A DNA stretch of 20,460 bases from Bremia lactucae (taxonomy: Eukaryota; Oomycota; Peronosporomycetes; Peronosporales; Peronosporaceae): positions 241,769 through 262,228 of the forward strand of contig NC_090616.1 in the NCBI RefSeq assembly GCF_004359215.1. The letters are read 5' to 3'. A program made the translations under genes and the position numbers. Under the pieces are notes generated by a model. That model saw only the letters and a list, made by a program, of their open reading frames with translations, did not search any database and was not told the DNA's origin. Shown one piece after another: positions 1 through 8,354 of the stretch; within the stretch, counting starts at the first letter, position 1; each line of letters opens with the position of its first letter.

Positions 1-253
1 TGACTTAACTATAAACTAATACTAAACATGTAAATGAATTCTTATCTATCTTATCTTGTAACTCTCTTTGATTACTTCTACAGCTGATTAGTCTGCGGAA
101 TAAATAGACATAATGGTCTATACCTATTTATGGATAAGAATTCAGGACATTACTATATAAAGTAATATCCTCCAAATATTATCTACCTATTAGATAATAT
201 ATTAATTAACAACCTTTAAGTGTTAATTTCATGTAACGATACACCCCGTTACA
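1..253 (+). mobile_element. possible 3' tail of an LTR, cut by the window edge
   Basis: The first 230 bases are very AT-rich and the stretch ends in TGTAACG and CGTTACA separated by a short spacer (232-253). A terminus reading ...CGTTACA is the expected counterpart of the TGTAACGG start seen in the three LTRs elsewhere in this window, so this may be the end of a different, related LTR whose body lies outside the window. The rest of the sequence is not visibly the same as the 555-bp LTR family below. No internal element sequence is visible, so this is an inference from the terminus and composition only. Confidence 0.3.
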
Positions 254-1154
254 CGATATGTGTAATTGTCGCTTGTGAATCGGATATTGTGCGAATAGGA
301 GCAGAAGTTCTACGCCTTGGAATCAAACATGCTGGCATAGCACAGTCGAACGTTGTGAAGGCTGCAAGATCCTAAAGGCCTAGTAAAACTTCGCTGATGA
401 ATGAGAGCAAGGCGTTTGAGCGTGAATAGCTTTTCGCATTTTCTAGGATACTAATTCTGGCAGCATTTGTTCAGCTTTGACTGCTAGTGCTTTGCTACAG
501 TAAAATGAACCGTTGTGTGAATCATTCTACTTGTTCAAGATAATTTAACAGCGGCTATGACTTTGGACGTCGCGGGGGGGGGGCCAAGCAAGGGTAATGC
601 AGCAACAAATGCAGCACTGTCTGGTCGCCATTATGTAGTTCTTCAAGTCACAATTTCGCTTCGATAATGGCCCACGTTACAGGTTCTGCTCAAGTTTTGC
701 GTCTCGACATCCTTCGAAACTGGGTGCCTGTGTTGTTGCCGACACATGTAATTTCGTGACCGAGTCCTTGAATGCGACAATCTCCGCTACTAGCTCCTTA
801 TATACTCGAAGACCCCATGAGCCCATGCGACCCCAAGGCGAGTCCGGTCCTGTACAAAATGCATTACGGAATAAAGGAAAAAAAAGAAACCATTTTATGG
901 TAATTTCATCGAAAGGAATTTTTTGATGACTTTCATAAAGTTTTTGTGAGCTTCATGTCCATAAACTATGTTGAGTCAGGTGACATCTCGTCAGAAAATG
1001 CAGTGATTTTAACGGCGGTCAAGAGTTTAAGGAATGCTGTCTTGACATGGAGATGGATGTAATAAACTATTTCTGCTCACCAGAAAAAACCTTCGACTTT
1101 TGTGTGCAAGACCCACTTCTCTCTTACAGCGTCCAACGACAATTTTGTACAAGG
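254..1154. other. mostly unassigned stretch; no confident gene
   Basis: No strong gene is visible. A plus-strand frame from 265 to a stop at 373-375 encodes about 36 residues of protein-like composition (starting IVACESDIVRIG) without a methionine start. A run of ten G lies at 574-583. A possible minus-strand terminal exon (849-677) is listed separately. Just upstream of 1130 there is a pyrimidine-rich TTACAG that could be a splice acceptor for the small gene that follows. The region may hold decayed gene fragments between transposon insertions. Confidence 0.5.
677..849 (-). CDS. possible terminal exon of an unknown gene (weak)
   Basis: On the minus strand a pyrimidine-rich tract ends in TTTTGTACAG at 850, a good-looking splice acceptor. 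It is followed by an open frame of 56 codons to a TAA at 679-677. The peptide includes GRMGSWGLRVYKELVAEIV near its start and ends in LEQNL. I do not recognise a family and see no clear upstream exon, so this could be a gene remnant or a chance open frame. A shorter plus-strand frame (MAHVTGSAQVLRL...) overlaps it and cannot be excluded as the real signal. Confidence 0.18.
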
Positions 1155-1423
1155 ATGGCGACCACTTCAAAGGGACGAATCGGCAACATTCTGGAGAAAT
1201 ACGGTGTGTCGTAATGTAAGCTTTGTACGTTTTTTTTTCGTGCAAATTTGTTTACAGTGAGGATCAACTGGTCATCGATGAAAAACGATATTTGATGAAG
1301 CATCTTTCGGAGGACGAAAACTCGTTTATGCGAACAGCTGTTAAAGAACTGAACCAGGAGGCAATGACAAAAACAAGCAAATGGTATATTGACATCGTCT
1401 GCAACACAGGATCGTATCATTAA
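1155..1423 (+). CDS. small two-exon hypothetical protein
   Basis: I do not recognise the family. From ATG 1155 exon 1 runs to 1210, and a GTAATG donor and TTTACAG acceptor define a 47-bp intron (1211-1257). Exon 2 runs from 1258 to the TAA at 1423. The joined frame gives about 73 residues, beginning MATTSKGRIGNILEKYG and continuing through a charged, probably helical segment (residues about 20-55, including DEKRYLMKHLSEDE). Without the intron the frame stops at once at 1212, so the join is what makes the product. The frame is also open upstream to ATG 1047, which would give 109 residues, but a pyrimidine-rich TTACAG ending at 1129 suggests that upstream stretch may be intronic. The 3' end is uncertain: another GT (near 1384) could start a second intron. 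It lies 108 bp before an LTR and may be truncated. Confidence 0.35.
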
Positions 1424-1530
1424 TTAACCGAGCCAGGATTGTGGCAGCTATCGATCTTGAGCTCACGCAGGCATGGCAGACTTTGAAAAAAATTAGGAAC
1501 GCGGCATAGATAGAAGTATAGCATGGACCA

Positions 1531-2085
1531 TGTAACGGACTAAATTTGCCCTAATGTTACACAGTCCCCGTTAAGTACACTTGGTGTTCTTAAGGGGATG
1601 GTCAATTACTAAATAATAGTAATTAGACCTAGCACTTTGGTGTGGTGCGCATTTGTGACCAACCCTTGTGTATGTGATGCACCTTAGTGCATTCACATTA
1701 GGAAGGATGACGCCCAGCGTCATCCGTGATGACGGCTAGCGTCATCCGTTACGCGAGGTATCTAGAAAGATACGCTCGCAATACATATTAAATGTTATCT
1801 ATAGATATGACATTATAATTGGTAAAAGTAGATATTTATATTTAATTCTATTGAATATAAATCAGTCTAAAAACTACTTTCTACTTGGTAAGTGCGCACG
1901 AACAGATGGAATACCGCTCCCGTGACGTCACATTACTAGAGTACTTAGTGTGTTGGGTAAGGTCGCTTGTGCGCCCACCACAACTACCTCACTGCACGCA
2001 AGAGAAGCAGGTTGAACCGCTTCCTCGCTGTGCTAGGGTGTGTGCCTAAGTAGAGCATGGCCGCATTACGACGTGCCCGCCTACA
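1531..2085 (+). repeat. LTR of Ty3/Gypsy-type retroelement, copy A
   Basis: The 555-bp segment starts TGTAACGG and ends CCTACA, giving the TG...CA ends typical of LTRs. It matches two other copies in the window (5950-5382 on the minus strand and 19283-19838 on the plus strand) along its length with scattered differences, and in each case it is followed directly by the same gag N-terminus. Inside are a paired hairpin array (1705-1746), an AT-rich segment with TATA-like sequence around 1830-1860, and a TGACGTCA palindrome at 1923-1930. The 3' boundary is inferred from the TG...CA rule and a TGG two bases further on, because no matching 3' LTR is present. No target duplication can be matched. 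Confidence 0.82.
1705..1746 (+). repeat. tandem hairpins in the LTR, copy A
   Basis: Two adjacent inverted repeats occur: GGATGACGC/GCGTCATCC with a 3-base loop (1705-1725) and GATGACG/CGTCATC with a 5-base loop (1728-1746). All four arms carry TGACG or its complement. The same array is intact at 19454-19495 in LTR copy C and is partly degenerate at about 5721-5761 in copy B. Confidence 0.85.
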
Positions 2086-2087
2086 CT

Positions 2088-2105
2088 TGGTAGCACTTGA
2101 AATCC
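2088..2105 (+). other. candidate primer-binding site
   Basis: TGGTAGCACTTGAAATCC begins two bases after the inferred LTR end and 54 bases before the gag ATG. TGG pairs with a tRNA 3' CCA, and the position is the usual one for a reverse-transcription primer site. The same block follows LTR copy B (minus strand, just below 5382, with one change) and copy C (from 19841). I cannot name the tRNA. Confidence 0.35.
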
Positions 2106-2141
2106 TTCCCACGACCCGCATCTCTGCGTGTGTACGTGAGG

Positions 2142-2593
2142 ATGAGCCTCAATATTGATTGGGCTCATTTTCCCCACCTCTCCGAACATCATCGGGAGGT
2201 GGCAGGGCTTATGGCGCAGCGACTTGGTGAACAAGCCCAGGCCAGGCTCCTGGGTAGTCCTCCTGAGCATCATGTTGTCCGTTGGAGCAGTTTGAGGCAT
2301 TCGCGCTCGGACAGCGGAGGGCCGTGTCCGAGGCACAGGGCCATGCTGCGGCGGAGTCCGTCCCTCAGACTCAGGATGATGTGAGGCATGAGCAGGCACG
2401 GAGCGAGGCTCTCAACAGGACTGTTGAGATACTCTCGCCCGGCCGAGACAGACTGAGCAAAATGGTGCATTTAGCACCTTGTAAGACATCGATCACAGGC
2501 AAGGAAGCAGCTTTCTTGTTCCTGGATCATGTATACCGACTACACGGGATGTCCGAGTCCATAGTATCAGACCGGGACCTCCAACCACGAACA
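2142..2593 (+). pseudogene. gag N-terminus fused by deletion to an integrase fragment, copy A
   Basis: From ATG 2142 the frame encodes the same Gag N-terminus as copy C (MSLNIDWAHFPHLSEHH...). A one-base loss near 2280, compared with copy B, shifts the frame; Gag then resumes in the frame beginning at 2282 (MEQFEAFALGQRR...) and runs to about 2453. There it passes directly into DRLSKMVHLAPCK and later LHGMSESIVSDRD, part of the catalytic core of a Gypsy integrase including the region of the second acidic catalytic residue. The CCHC knuckle, protease, reverse transcriptase and RNase H that normally lie between are absent, so the copy carries a large internal deletion and cannot be functional. 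Homology fades after SDRD at about 2580. Confidence 0.72.
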
Positions 2594-3029
2594 GAACTTG
2601 GAGAGCGAGGGACATCACGCGAGTAATGCGGATCCCTCAGCATAATTCGTTTAAAGATCCAAGCGAGTCTTCAGGCGTTCATAACCCTGACGAGCCTTCG
2701 CTCGGACATAAACGAGATCCGAGGTCAGTCGCAAGACTTGCCCCGCGAGATCCACGATACGTCGTTCAGCAGCGCTTACCGCTTCTGGTGTATTCTTTAT
2801 GCGCAGTTTCCTTTTTAGACAAGCTAGAAGAACTACTCGAAAAAGAAGAATTCTGATTCTCATTGCTCCTTGAAGGAGGAAAAAATCAACTGGTACGGCA
2901 CATAGTCATAGCTATTTTTCGTGCTATTACTGTACAAAAAGCGATTATGGGATTAGATATTAAAGCGCATTTTCAGCGGGAAGTCCAAATGCATCCCTGT
3001 GACTGAACGGACGGAGGTAAGGCAGCCGC
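2594..3029. other. unassigned sequence between two facing retroelement remnants
   Basis: This stretch lies between the integrase fragment (plus) and the end of the recognisable pol remnant (minus). Both strands are open over roughly 2651-2856. The minus-strand frame (containing ERRIVDLAGQVLRLTSDLVYV) looks protein-like and helical, but I cannot match it to a domain. It may be more retroelement sequence or captured host sequence. From about 2865 to 3029 I see nothing coding. Confidence 0.4.
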
Positions 3030-4437
3030 GAGTAGATGGTCGAGATCGCCACTCCTATCGGGCGCCAACCTGCACTGATGGATGCGGGTGGGAATCAACG
3101 CTTCCTTGTTGGAAGGCTGTTTGCCCACCGCTTACACACAATACTTGGTGCCAGGTTCGAGGTCTGTCTCGTGACTGATGGCCCTATCTGCTCGTTGGCG
3201 GCTCGGCACTTCTTCTGGGAACACATCGCGATGTTTTCACAGAACCTCAAAGAACAGACTGTCTCTCAAGGCATCCCAGCCTTGAGCAGCGAACCGCTTC
3301 TTTTTGTCCGTTTCTAGGACGCTGTCGTTCATTGCGGACGACGAACAACAGTCCAACAAGTTCAATTCTGGAACTGGTGCGACTTTTCGAGGATCTTTCC
3401 TTCCTTTAATTCGGCAAAGAACAGATTTCACGACATATCCGGGAGGTTTACTATCTCCTCGGCAGATTTACTATCTCCTCGGCTGATTTAACGACTTGTG
3501 GAGCACCACAACTGAGGATGCCTCCGCAATCTCGTCTTTGATGGCCTCGAACACCTCGTTCGAAGGCCCGTCCTCTTTATTAGATACTGATCCAAAAGTC
3601 ACTCGTTTAGACGTGCCTTTGATCGTCCTAATCGGTCAGGTACTCGTTCTTCGAGTCACCACGCACTTTTTCTGGGAAGTGGGTGGCGTTGCACTCCTGG
3701 CTAACGCACCCCTTTCAACCGCACCAGACTCTAGCCACTGTGCCGGTTTTATGCGACACATGACTTCCTGTCAGCTCGCCGTCTACTGTCACAGGCTCTC
3801 GGCTCTGTGCAGGACATTCGGACGCATTAGTACTTGTCATCGTCCTTTTCTCTACCTCAGTCCCCACGAGCTGGGTAGGAATTGATGACGTTTGACATCC
3901 GGTATTCGACACGACATCAGTTGCATAGGCCTCTCGTCGGAGCACATCCTTTCCGGTATCTTGCGTAGAGTTCGCAACTGTGCGTGTACGCCAGCTATCT
4001 ATGGTTGGTACTTTGCCAACCATGGCATGCCTAGGATGAGGTCATACGGACTCTCCATTCTTAGCAGTGTGAACTTCTCTTTACAAGAGAAATCACTAAA
4101 GCTGAAGGCGAGTTTTACCTGAACTCCCTCAGACTTAACGAGCGCGCCGTTCGCTAAACCAAAAAACGAACGGTCGCCTCATCTCGCTTGTCATCCTGGC
4201 AAAGCGACTCAAACATCGCCGGTCTCTTTCTTAGAGCCGCGAGTTTCACAAAATTTTGTGATGCATCCGAATCCACTAGAAGGGTCATCACCTGGTCATA
4301 GCCTCTTACTTGAGCGCTATAGATCAGCAGGGTTGAGGTCCGAAATTTCGAGACCTAAGGGACTATGCTACCCATTTGTTTCACAACTTTAAACTTAGGG
4401 GTAGCTTCAGAGTCCGCGTTATTAGGGTATCCCGCTC
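3030..4437 (-). pseudogene. decayed protease and pre-RT region of Gypsy pol, copy B
   Basis: Read on the minus strand, downstream of the gag remnant, a retropepsin-like segment appears: LLVDSDAS at about 4281-4259, where the family has Asp-Ser/Thr-Gly, followed by a match to the conserved LILGMPWL segment near 4050-4020. Stops and shifts interrupt it. Lower down, SSSAMNDSVLE and WDALRDSLFFEVL (about 3345-3245) precede HRDVFPEEVP and ETDLEPGTKYCV (about 3235-3130), the linker that leads into the reverse transcriptase in oomycete Gypsy elements; stop codons interrupt this too. The RT catalytic region was not found. The active-site Gly to Asp change and the many stops show it is dead. A 20-bp direct duplication lies within it at 3447-3486. 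Confidence 0.65.
3447..3486. repeat. two-copy 20-bp direct repeat
   Basis: TTTACTATCTCCTCGGCAGA (3447-3466) is followed immediately by the same unit with one change (3467-3486). It lies inside the dead pol remnant of copy B and looks like a local slippage duplication. Confidence 0.85.
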
Positions 4438-5325
4438 CTACTGTGCTCCTGCATTTCCCGGACCCCCAGTGGTCGATGCAGAAATCATGCGTCTCGCACG
4501 CTGGTTCTTGCTATCGCCCTTTGGGTAGGGAGTCCTCTTGCTGGGCGTCTTCGCCCCAGCAGGGACCCTGGCATAGCAGCGAGCCATCATATGGCCTCGC
4601 TTGCCGCATTTAAAACATACAACGTCTGCATTGCCCAACTCCATAGGAGTGGCATCTGTCCTCTCGGCCGACGGCTTATACCAAGCTGTCGCCAAAGCAC
4701 TGTTGTAAAATTTCTCCTCAACCAAGGCAGTTTGGATTGCCTCTACCATCGTCGACGGCACCTTTCTGAAAAGGGCCTGTCGCGCTGGGCCATGCCGTAG
4801 TCCGTTATTAAATGGGCACCTTAATGTACTCCGAAATCGAGCCTACGGTTATGGACGCCGACAGCGAGCGCATCCCTTGCACATACGCTTGCAGAGATCG
4901 CTTCGCCTGTCGCGCTCCAAAGAAGCACGCCTGAAGCAACACTTCGTTGTTCGGCGGCTGGAACATGGCGCGAATCTTTCCTTAAAGATCGCCCATGTAG
5001 GGAACGCCTTTCTGTCCGCCATAAGCGCCGAGTAAGCACACTCTGAGGCCTTACCGCGCAGATGCGACATGGCGTACGACACCATTCGGCTGTCGTCCTC
5101 GATGAGCTGGGCGACACCGCATTGCTCCACGGCTAAAAGCCAGTGTACAATCGTGTGCGCCGCAGTTCCATCGAACTGCTCTAACTGAGCAATATGTTGC
5201 TCAGGAGGACTACCCAGAAGCCTGGCCAGGGCTTGTTCACCAAGTCCCTGTGCCATAAGCCCGGCCACCTCCCGATGATGTTCGGAGAGGTGGGAAAAAT
5301 GAGCCCAATCAATTTTGAGGCTCAA
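4438..5325 (-). pseudogene. decayed gag with CCHC zinc knuckle, copy B
   Basis: The minus strand encodes a Gag-like product matching the copy C frame: LSEHHREVAGLMAQGLGEQA near the start, then FDGTAAHTIVHWLLAVEQCG and WAIFKE of the retrotransposon gag domain. Further on is a CX2CX4HX4C zinc knuckle (CFKCGKRGHMMARC) at 4617-4576. The start codon position of copy C is TTG here (5325-5323). Compared with copy C, 64 codons are missing between LEQF and DGTAAH, and one A is lost from an AAAA run near 4980, shifting the frame. At least one stop interrupts the stretch before the knuckle (about 4810). It cannot make full-length Gag. Confidence 0.8.
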
Positions 5326-5381
5326 CCTCACGTACACACGCAGAGATGCGGGTCGTGGGAAGGATTTGAAGTGCTACCAAG

Positions 5382-5950
5382 TGTAGGCCGGCACGTCGTA
5401 ATGCGGCCACGCTCTACTTAAACACACACCCTAGCACAGCGAGGAAGCGGTTTAACCTGCTTCTCTTGCGTGCAGTGACATAGTTGCGGAGGCCGCGTTA
5501 GCGTCCTCACCCAACACACTAAGTACTGTGATTAAGAGTCGTCACGGGAGCGGTTATTTGGTTCATCGTGCGCACTTATCAAGTAGGAAGTAGTTCTCAA
5601 AATGATTTATTTTTAATCGTATTAAACATAAACACTTATTTTTACCAATCAAAATGTCATCTCTATAGCTAACACTTATTATGTATTGCGAGCGTATCTT
5701 TCTAGATTCTTCGCGTAACGGATTACGCTAGCCGTCATCACGGATGACGCTGGGCATCGTCCTCCTAATGTGAATGCACCCATGTGATCCACATACACAA
5801 GGGTTGGTCACAAATGTGCACCATACCCGATGGTGCACATTTGTGACGTCTAGGGTCTAATTAATATAATTTAGTATTGATCATCCCCTTAAGTACACCA
5901 AGTGTACTTGACGGGGACTGTGAAACATTAGGGCAACTTTAGCCGTTACA
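5382..5950 (-). repeat. LTR of Ty3/Gypsy-type retroelement, copy B (inverted)
   Basis: On the minus strand this 569-bp segment starts TGTAACGG at 5950 and ends CCTACA at 5382, in the same family as copies A and C. It is slightly longer because it carries a perfect palindrome at 5807-5847 that the others lack. The hairpin array (about 5721-5761) has mutations in one arm. It is followed in its own direction by the same leader and gag remnant. The bases just outside the LTR start (GCACG in plus orientation) do not match those flanking copy A (GACCA). Confidence 0.82.
5807..5847. repeat. perfect 18-bp inverted repeat within LTR copy B
   Basis: GTCACAAATGTGCACCAT at 5807-5824 is repeated exactly as its reverse complement at 5830-5847, with a 5-base loop (ACCCG). 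Copies A and C carry only one arm's worth of this sequence (near 1640-1665 and 19392-19415), so the second arm is an inverted duplication specific to copy B. Confidence 0.92.
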
Positions 5951-5963
5951 GCACGCACAAAAA

Positions 5964-6042
5964 TTGGTCACAAATGTGCACCACACCCGAGTGCTGGGTC
6001 TAATTACTATAACTTAGTAATTCACTATCCCCTTACGTACAC
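5964..6042 (-). repeat. fragment of a further LTR of the same family
   Basis: TTGGTCACAAATGTGCACC through CCCCTTACGTACAC corresponds, in the same minus orientation, to the part of the LTR that lies about 60-140 bp from its start. It sits 14 bases outside the terminus of copy B, so it belongs to a separate, older or nested copy. It ends 150 bp upstream of the coiled-coil gene. Confidence 0.6.
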
Positions 6043-6192
6043 GTCGTTTCTGTAAAATATATTTTATCTGCAAAACCGCGTTTTTAAAATGTCACTCCAA
6101 GTTGCCAGCTCGTGTAATTGGATTATTGAATAGCCAATTAGGTGCTGCATAATGCTTGAGGCTTTAAAAGTTTTCAAAAAGCAGCATTTGCC

Positions 6193-8354
6193 ATGGAAGC
6201 ATGCGACATTGACGAAGCTGGGAGCAGCACGGCTAGAGCTTGGGTACTGCTACATTGGAAGAAAGACACTAATTCAACTAGCAGTCGCATCGTGCCAAAT
6301 TGTAGTGACTCGGAAAGTCACGCGATTAAGGACACGGCTAGTCGTGACACTACTACCGTATACCGTATACGACGGTCGAGAGAAGGCATTTTGGCGAAAG
6401 AGCAATATATGTCGAAGCCTTCTAAATTAATAAAAATACGTAAGAGATTAGAAGAGAGTTCTAAGAGCCGTTCTAGGATACGAAGCAGTGCCAATCGGCT
6501 CCAATCAGCAACTTGTGCCTCTCCTCGAGAATCCGAGAAAATTACCACGTCCTCAGTGTTTAAGCCGAAGAAAAAATTACTAGAGAGCGATTTAGTACTT
6601 TGTGAAAATGAGATTAGTGCTGAGCTGCAGGCGATTAAAAAAGAATCGAGTGACTTTCAAAATAAGGGATGGCAATTCGAAGTAGAAAAAGTTGCTGCGA
6701 CAGAGAGATCACAAGTTTCAAGGAATTATCATTCGAATCGCTTCGATACGAAGGGGGTGGTTGTACAGACTAAAGCAGAAGTAGCAATAACTCAGTGGCT
6801 GGGGCTGCTAAACCAAAAACTGGAGGAGATTGCGAAAAAGTACTCTTATAAGCCGACACAAGCGGTTCAGTTGAGCGAGACATTGAAATCAAGTCAGGTG
6901 ACTCGTGCATTGAAAAAGGGCATGTCTTTGGAAATTGTAGAGCAGTTTTTAGCATTAGAACAATCGTATGCGAGTGTTAACGAGGCAGTAAAACGGCACA
7001 TTCGTCGACAGGTGACTCACTTTGATCGCGCGATTCAAAACGTTCGAAAACAACATCAGTCACAATTGCAGCATGTCGTAGAAGAATCTCTTGCAGAGCT
7101 CAAGTTAGTACGTGGACGGTACAAGAGGAAGGAAAGTCGTTTGGAAGAAGAAGTACGGACAGCGAATCTCGCTCTTGAGCAATGGAAACAAAGCGCAGCC
7201 GAAGCTGAACACCGAAGAAAACTGGATCAAGACATGTATGAATTACAGCTCGTCGCAGCAAAGGAGCAGGTACGGTGTCTTGTATGAGTCCAGTGACGAG
7301 TACTAGTGGCATCTTCATGCTTGTGTGTCTGTATCTGGATATGTAGCATGCTTTGATCTGCCAACGCTACGAAGATGATTTCACGCACTTACGAAATCAA
7401 TTTGAAATCGTGCAAATAGAGAGGAAACACGTCTTGAGTCAGCATCGAAATACTCATGAAGTTATTTTGCATGCAAAGAAGGGGGCGATTGTTTTAGAAA
7501 GACAATGTATAGCACTTCGAAAACAGCACGAAATCGCTCAAGAACTACACGAAAATGAGATTCGCGTTCTCCAAGATGATATTCAGAAGCTTCAAGAGAC
7601 CAATAGCGATATGGAAGCGCAGTATTCCAAGGATAAGCACATGCTGAATGGCGCAATTGAGAAACTCAAGACATTGCATCAACGGGAGATGCAACAGGTG
7701 GAAGCGCGCGTACGAATCGATACTGAAGAGCAAGTGATTCGCAATCTCTTTCCCGAGATGCAAGCAAGTTTACGAAGAGAGCATGAGGAAAGTCTACAAG
7801 CATTGATGTTGAAACACAAGCGCCAGCTGGTGCAGATGGAAGAAAGGCTGGACAAGACAATGAATGCCGTATCTGCCAGTATCTGTGCAATCGAAGCGCA
7901 GTCAGATTTTCATATAATTAACGACAAAGGTAATCGAGTAAAACGATTGAGCAATATCGACACGAAATTTCAAGAATTGCCATCTTTAATATCGGCGTCC
8001 AATTGCAAGTATGAATCTTGTCATTTAGAAGATGCATTTATAAAAAGTCGTCGAGATGATGATCCCAGCAAGAATAGCCTTAGCAATCAAAGTGACTTGA
8101 GCTTACGAAGTGGAAAAAGTAGATCACGGGCACGCGCTCTGCATGCATCTTCGTGCAATTCAAAGAACAGTGCATCGTCGTGCATAGCGTCAAATGCGTC
8201 TTTGAATGGTGACTCGTTGGTAGCGACGCATAAAACGTGGGACTCGGCTTCACTCACTTTTAAGGACACTTTGGATGATCTAACTTCTTCTCTGCAGACA
8301 ACTCCCCGACGAAGTACGCACCAAAAACTTACGCCAAAAACAACAAGCAAGTAG
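6193..8354 (+). CDS. coiled-coil protein, two exons, family not recognised
   Basis: Exon 1 runs 6193-7269 from an ATG in a CCATGG context. A 77-bp intron (GTACGG at 7270 to GTAG at 7346) keeps the frame, and exon 2 runs 7347-8354, giving about 694 residues. The N-terminal 110 residues or so are basic and Ser-rich (SKSRSRIRSSANR). From about residue 140 to 560 the protein is dominated by Glu, Lys, Gln and Leu heptad-like sequence such as HHVVEESLAEL-type helices, IRVLQDDIQKLQETNSDME and SLQALMLKHKRQLVQMEER, which predicts long coiled coils. The C-terminal 130 residues are Ser-rich and low-complexity with a TPRR site that could be phosphorylated. This layout is seen in centrosomal, basal-body and cytoskeletal scaffold proteins, but that is only a suggestion. 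Its promoter abuts an LTR fragment, and acetate kinase follows 545 bp downstream on the same strand. Confidence 0.78.

Noticed and set aside
1124..1420. 98-residue minus-strand open frame
   Set aside because: It is opposite the two-exon candidate and has no recognisable features; the plus-strand joined frame has better splice and composition signals.
1705..1746. CRISPR-like or terminator hairpins
   Set aside because: There are only two hairpins per LTR without spacers, in a eukaryotic retroelement; they are LTR features.
3496..3885. 129-residue plus-strand open frame
   Set aside because: It lies antisense to the decayed pol remnant of copy B and shows no domain.
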